From Methylobacter sp. (lineage in GTDB: Bacteria; Pseudomonadota; Gammaproteobacteria; Methylococcales; Methylomonadaceae): a DNA stretch of 9,240 nucleotides. The DNA lies in the NCBI GenBank assembly GCA_028714995.1, contig JAQTLI010000081.1, positions 1 through 9,240 on the forward strand. Reading direction: 5' to 3'. Below are positions 7,063-9,240 of the stretch, piece by piece; position 1 is the stretch's first letter; every line of letters starts with the position of its first letter. A model generated the notes under the pieces. That model did no database searches, was not told the origin of the DNA, and was given only the letters and a program-made list of their open reading frames with translations. Position numbers and translations under genes: made by a program.

Positions 7063-7187
7063 ATTTAATTTGTAATTCCAGTTCAATGCTTACCGAACAA
7101 CCTGAACGATTACGAAAACCCATAATACAAGACCTAGTCCTTTTTGGCGCGAAAAAAGCGCGATGCGCCCTCTGCCCGACGTGTCAC

Positions 7188-7674
7188 TCATTCCGAAACA
7201 GTCGGCAAATCGACCATATCACCGCACCAATCGACCGGCAAAACACTATCGGCAACATAGCGATGAAAAGTTGAATGCGGCCAATCGCAAACCCGTTGCA
7301 CATAACCATGTTTGAGTGGGTTAACATGAATATAGTCAATATGTTGGGCATAATCCCCCGTTCGGCGCGCCGTTGCCGTGTCGCCGACAGGCGTTCGGTG
7401 CTCAGTGCTCGGTAAACCTTTGGAGAAAAGCAATTTAATCAGATGCCAACGCATCAGAAAATCATCGGTATCCCGGCGGCAGTGTCCAGATGCAATGCAT
7501 ATGGTCAGGCAGCCACCCAAGCCTCAATATGAAATGGATGCAAACGGCGCACCTGACGTACCAATTCGCGCAGTAAATCAATATGATCGGTTAGCAAGGT
7601 ATGTTGCCGTTCCAACTGGTTAACGGTGAAAAATAACAACCGCCCGCCACAAAGTTTCGTTGATAGTTGGGCAT
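7188..7674 (-). pseudogene. REP-associated tyrosine transposase (RAYT), group 2, broken
   Basis: On the minus strand, ATG at 7674 has GGAG five bases upstream and begins MPNYQRNFVAGGCYF. A one-base loss in an A-run (about 7628-7633) shifts to FTVNQLERQHTLLTDHIDLL and VRQVRRLHPFHIEAWV. A second shift (about 7515) leads to LPDHMHCIWTLPPG, holding the HUH-like His pair HMH. A third (about 7470) leads to DDFLMRWHLIKLLFSKGLPSTEHR. The end YAQHIDYIHVNPLKHGYVQRVCDWPHSTFHRYVAD is typical of this RAYT branch. Between STEHR and DYAQH the family normally has a stretch of about 20 residues like GIWQRRYWEH, with the presumed catalytic Tyr; here it is mostly missing. The protein differs in sequence from the group-1 RAYTs in this window. 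A REP of matching type lies just upstream at 7722. Confidence 0.9.
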
Positions 7675-7721
7675 ACCGGCTCCGTATCAGCATGATAAAA
7701 AGTAAATCGTAGCATACGTAG

Positions 7722-7746
7722 GGCGGATTCGTGCCAGCAATCCGCC
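7722..7746. repeat. REP palindrome, group 2
   Basis: Perfect 8-bp arms GGCGGATT (7722-7729) and AATCCGCC (7739-7746) enclose CGTGCCAGC. It lies 48 bp before the start of the group-2 RAYT. The sequence at 7903-7927 is its inverted copy and 8849-8872 is a related one, so this is a repeat family and not a single hairpin. Confidence 0.88.
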
Positions 7747-7848
7747 AATCACCAAAAGTAGGCACTTTACGACTGCATGGATGCAGGAGGTAGAGCAATG
7801 CAGGAGCAATTGCCGAGGCGACGCACAATATCCAATACAATCGGACAC

Positions 7849-7883
7849 AAAAAATCCCCGCTTGGAAAAATCCGAGCGGAGAT
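7849..7883 (-). terminator. Rho-independent terminator-like hairpin, minus strand
   Basis: On the minus strand ATCTCCGCT (7883-7875) pairs with AGCGGGGAT (7862-7854), one mismatch, across a 12-nt loop. A run of six T follows (complement of 7849-7854). It is a good terminator shape, but no minus-strand gene is visible just upstream of it (7884-8160), so it may be a relic or end a small RNA. Confidence 0.6.
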
Positions 7884-7902
7884 GGTTCAAGACTCCGTTT
7901 GT

Positions 7903-7927
7903 GGCGGATTGCTGGCGCGAATACGCC
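7903..7927. repeat. REP palindrome, group 2, inverted copy
   Basis: The sequence GGCGGATTGCTGGCGCGAA continuing to ACGCC is close to the reverse complement of the REP at 7722-7746. The flank TTACCGGTTTACGCTACGC and TAATCCGACC extends the repeat to about 7955. With the REP at 7722 it makes an inverted pair about 155 bp apart enclosing the terminator-like hairpin. Confidence 0.82.
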
Positions 7928-8040
7928 TTACCGGTTTACGCTACGCTAATCCGACCTTGGCTTTAACCCATGTCCCACCCACTCTGACCGGTTGGTATAA
8001 GTTTTGCTGCCCAATTGAGTAAGCTCAAAAATAACACGAA

Positions 8041-8103
8041 TTCAGCGTTGTTTCTGTCGTTTTCACAACATCGTTAACACTGAATGTCCGATGGCCGACA
8101 GAA
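8041..8103. promoter_or_regulatory. Two crossing inverted repeats upstream of the Cys/His gene
   Basis: Arm pair one: TTCAGCGTT (8041-8049) with AACACTGAA (8076-8084), one G-T-type mismatch. Arm pair two: TTCTGTCG (8052-8059) with CGACAGAA (8096-8103), perfect. The pairs interleave, so in RNA they would form a pseudoknot or be mutually exclusive. They end 64 bp before the ATG at 8168. A regulatory role is inferred from position only. Confidence 0.4.
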
Positions 8104-8167
8104 GATGGATCGTAGTACAGATGAGCCGGGGTTTTGGTTTAATATTCTAACAACGGGGTAATTTACG

Positions 8168-8377
8168 ATGGCAGAGTTTTACGTTGAAATAAATGCTCAG
8201 AGCAACGGGGATCATGTGGTTCATACGGCTGATTGTTCTGTGCTTCCTTCCAAAGAAACAGTGTATTATTTAGGATCAATCAGTAATACTAAAAGCGCTG
8301 TGAAAAAAGCTACTGAAGTATTAAGACAGCAGGCCAGCGGTTGTTCTCATTGTACCGCTGCGTACCAAACAACCTGA
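8168..8377 (+). CDS. Small 69-residue Cys/His protein (unknown function)
   Basis: This 69-residue protein starts at ATG 8168, with GGGG at 8154-8157 ten bases upstream as a weak ribosome site. It has no signal peptide or membrane segment, so it is probably cytoplasmic. The layout is FYVEINAQSNGDHVVHTADC, then LPSKETVYYLGSI, then an amphipathic helix (TKSAVKKATEVLRQQ) and SGCSHCTAAY. His16, His19 and Cys23 with Cys59, His61 and Cys62 give an H-x2-H-x3-C plus C-H-C arrangement that could hold one zinc ion. I recall short hypothetical proteins in many bacteria with the same order (NGDH-VH-x-C-x2-LP, YLG, helix, GC-x-C), but know no function or name. The gene is uninterrupted and stands alone, with a strong hairpin 41 bp after its stop. 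Other short frames nearby look spurious. Confidence 0.75.
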   Translation: MAEFYVEINAQSNGDHVVHTADCSVLPSKETVYYLGSISNTKSAVKKATEVLRQQASGCSHCTAAYQTT

Positions 8378-8418
8378 CTAAAGTTTACCAGGCAAAATCA
8401 GGAATTAAATGTAAGTCG

Positions 8419-8443
8419 GTCGGGCATTCTGTTTATGCCCGAC
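8419..8443 (+). terminator. Strong hairpin after the Cys/His gene, possible transcript end
   Basis: Perfect 9-bp arms GTCGGGCAT and ATGCCCGAC enclose a 7-nt loop, starting 41 bp after the stop codon at 8377. No T-run follows (ATTACAATG), so intrinsic termination is uncertain; it may protect the 3' end of the mRNA or be another repeat. Confidence 0.5.
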
Positions 8444-8513
8444 ATTACAATGTTACAAATTCAGCAATGGCTTTCGAGTTTGCTAATGCTTTTTTAGTAT
8501 CTTGCACCGCAAT

Positions 8514-8542
8514 GTTGGGCAACGATACAGCGGTTGCCCAAC
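8514..8542. other. Perfect 10-bp hairpin
   Basis: Arms GTTGGGCAAC (8514-8523) and GTTGCCCAAC (8533-8542) enclose the loop GATACAGCG. It lies immediately before the RAYT tail fragment at 8547. There is no U-tract. It resembles a REP-like or recombination-junction hairpin but matches no other repeat in this window. Confidence 0.6.
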
Positions 8543-8546
8543 CTAA

Positions 8547-8714
8547 ATGACTAAAGCCCCGAAAAGGATTGAAAATCCCGCTTTCTATCTTCAAAAGCTT
8601 AACTATATTCACGAAAACCCGGTACGAAAAGGCTATGTTTCCCATCCTGAACATTGGCTTTGGTCATCGGCCAACCCGGTTTCGCCGATCCTCACCAAAT
8701 TATTTGCGACATGA
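8547..8714 (+). pseudogene. RAYT (group 1) C-terminal fragment
   Basis: An uninterrupted frame from a chance ATG at 8547 to TGA at 8712-8714 encodes MTKAPKRIENPAFYLQKLNY, then IHENPVRKGYVSHPEHWLWS and SANPVSPILTKLFAT. From KRIE on, it matches the tail of the RAYT at 2267-2770 and repairs its stops (HWLW, where RAYT 1 has a stop after HWL). It lacks the N-terminal two thirds, including the His pair, so it cannot be an active transposase. It is followed by the normal trailing REP pair, so this is the 3' end of an element, perhaps the one whose 5' end lies at 6343-6506. Confidence 0.87.
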
Positions 8715-8741
8715 TGTACCGCACTTGATGCCCCAGTAGCC

Positions 8742-8843
8742 GGACTGGGCATGTTGTCCCGTCCGAACGTTTTGTGTTGATTAGGTGTAACCAATTATCG
8801 GACATCCCAGAAACGTTAGGAACGAGGTTACAAACCCCGTCCC
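8742..8843. repeat. Paired REP palindromes (group 1), trailing end
   Basis: The first, at 8742-8764 (GGACTGGGCATGTTG then TCCCGTCC), and the second, at 8819-8843 (GGAACGAGGTTA then CAAACCCCGTCCC), are imperfect palindromes with a spacer matching those at 807-868 and 2823-2883 in part. They are more diverged than the other two pairs. Confidence 0.8.
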
Positions 8844-8848
8844 GCTTT

Positions 8849-8872
8849 GTTGCTAGCGCGGATTCGCCTTAC
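8849..8872. repeat. REP-like sequence, group 2, degenerate
   Basis: GTTGCTAGCGCGGATTCGCC followed by TTAC resembles the inner part of the REP at 7903 (ATTGCTGGCGCGAATACGCC, TTAC). It lies directly against the group-1 REP, so two repeat families meet here. The outer arm GGCGG is lost, so the palindrome is incomplete. Confidence 0.6.
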
Positions 8873-8981
8873 AGCTTTAGTGCTATTTGGAAGATTAACG
8901 ACTGTGTTCAGTTCCCGATGCGGCTTTATCGCACCGGTGCGCTGGAACGGTCAGTTAGGCCAAATATGTAACTTGCGTAGG

Positions 8982-9046
8982 ATGTGCCGACAAAGAAGGC
9001 GCATCAATCGAGTAACTCGAACGATGCGCTTCGTGCCTCAGCGCAT
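8982..9046. repeat. Bipartite hairpin repeat (third REP-like type)
   Basis: The outer arms ATGTGCCGA (8982-8990) and TCAGCGCAT (9038-9046) pair with one mismatch and one wobble. The inner stem GCGCATC (8999-9005) with GATGCGC (9023-9029) is perfect. Its tip is TCGAG, TAA, CTCGA (9008-9020) after 2-nt internal loops. GTAGGATGTGC is a common opening of dispersed repeats in proteobacteria as I recall them. Only one copy is in this window. Confidence 0.65.
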
Positions 9047-9050
9047 ATAT

Positions 9051-9240
9051 GGACTCCTCCGTTTTGCAAGCTTTTTCTTTTCGATCGCTACGGTCAGTCA
9101 ACGCAGTTGCTGACATATATCCGGCCTGTTAATGAGGTCTTTGCTGCCTCTGGCCCTGATGGATTTCCGCGCGTTTTCATCTCTATCATCCTACCGGCCT
9201 CGAAGGCCCATGCGCTGAGCGGATTCTGAGAAAACACCGG
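9051..9240. other. Right end, no gene recognised
   Basis: A plus-strand frame is open to a TGA at 9227-9229 and the minus strand has an open stretch from the right edge, but neither shows a known motif, ribosome site or start I can defend. A small hairpin GGCCT CGA AGGCC lies near 9200. The end of a gene entering from the right on the minus strand cannot be excluded. Confidence 0.4.

Noticed and set aside
7777..8022. Plus-strand frames of 61-81 codons
   Set aside because: They run through a terminator-like hairpin and a group-2 REP, start at unrelated ATGs and show no protein motif.
8774..9229. Three overlapping plus-strand frames of 65-88 codons at the right end
   Set aside because: They cross REP and hairpin repeats, and their residues come from repeat DNA; none has a ribosome site or recognisable domain.

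Overview
The window looks like accessory, decaying DNA from a gammaproteobacterium, possibly a methanotroph-like Methylococcales member. That guess rests on the density of REP palindromes and REP-associated tyrosine transposases (RAYTs) and on the types of secreted protein. No marker gene fixes the taxon. Only five reading frames look like intact genes: the 3' part of a methionine gamma-lyase / cystathionine gamma-synthase-type PLP enzyme (2-724), two paralogous small exported proteins on the minus strand (912-1406 and 2923-3483), an exported NlpE-like protein (6518-7051, minus) and a 69-residue Cys/His protein (8168-8377).

Positions 1-4523 form a degenerate tandem array of one ancestral unit: PLP enzyme gene, then REP/RAYT, then a convergent exported-protein gene, then a TTAC microsatellite, then an IS481-like transposase scrap, then AT-rich DNA. 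Unit 1 keeps the PLP enzyme and exported protein A. It has 19 perfect TTAC repeats. Unit 2 keeps only the last few codons of the enzyme, a dead RAYT, exported protein B with His-rich insertions, and 3 TTAC repeats. Unit 3 is only a nonsense-riddled copy of the enzyme gene (4087-4523).

Positions 4685-6307 hold a DUF3592-type membrane protein gene broken by at least seven in-frame stops and later frameshifts. Positions 6343-9050 are a patchwork. The 5' end of a group-1 RAYT element (6343-6506) and the 3' end of one (8547-8843) lie on the same strand. Between them are the NlpE-like gene, a broken RAYT of a second group with its own REP type, a minus-strand terminator-like hairpin, crossing inverted repeats and the small Cys/His gene. 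The right end (8715-9240) has REPs and a bipartite hairpin repeat and no gene I recognise.

Functionally, the PLP enzyme would act in cytoplasmic sulfur amino acid metabolism, the two paralogs are exported, and the NlpE-like protein is probably periplasmic. I see no operon or multi-gene system joining them. The most interesting signals are the decaying tandem array, the microsatellite whose copy number differs between the paralogs' upstream regions, and the His-rich divergence of paralog B.
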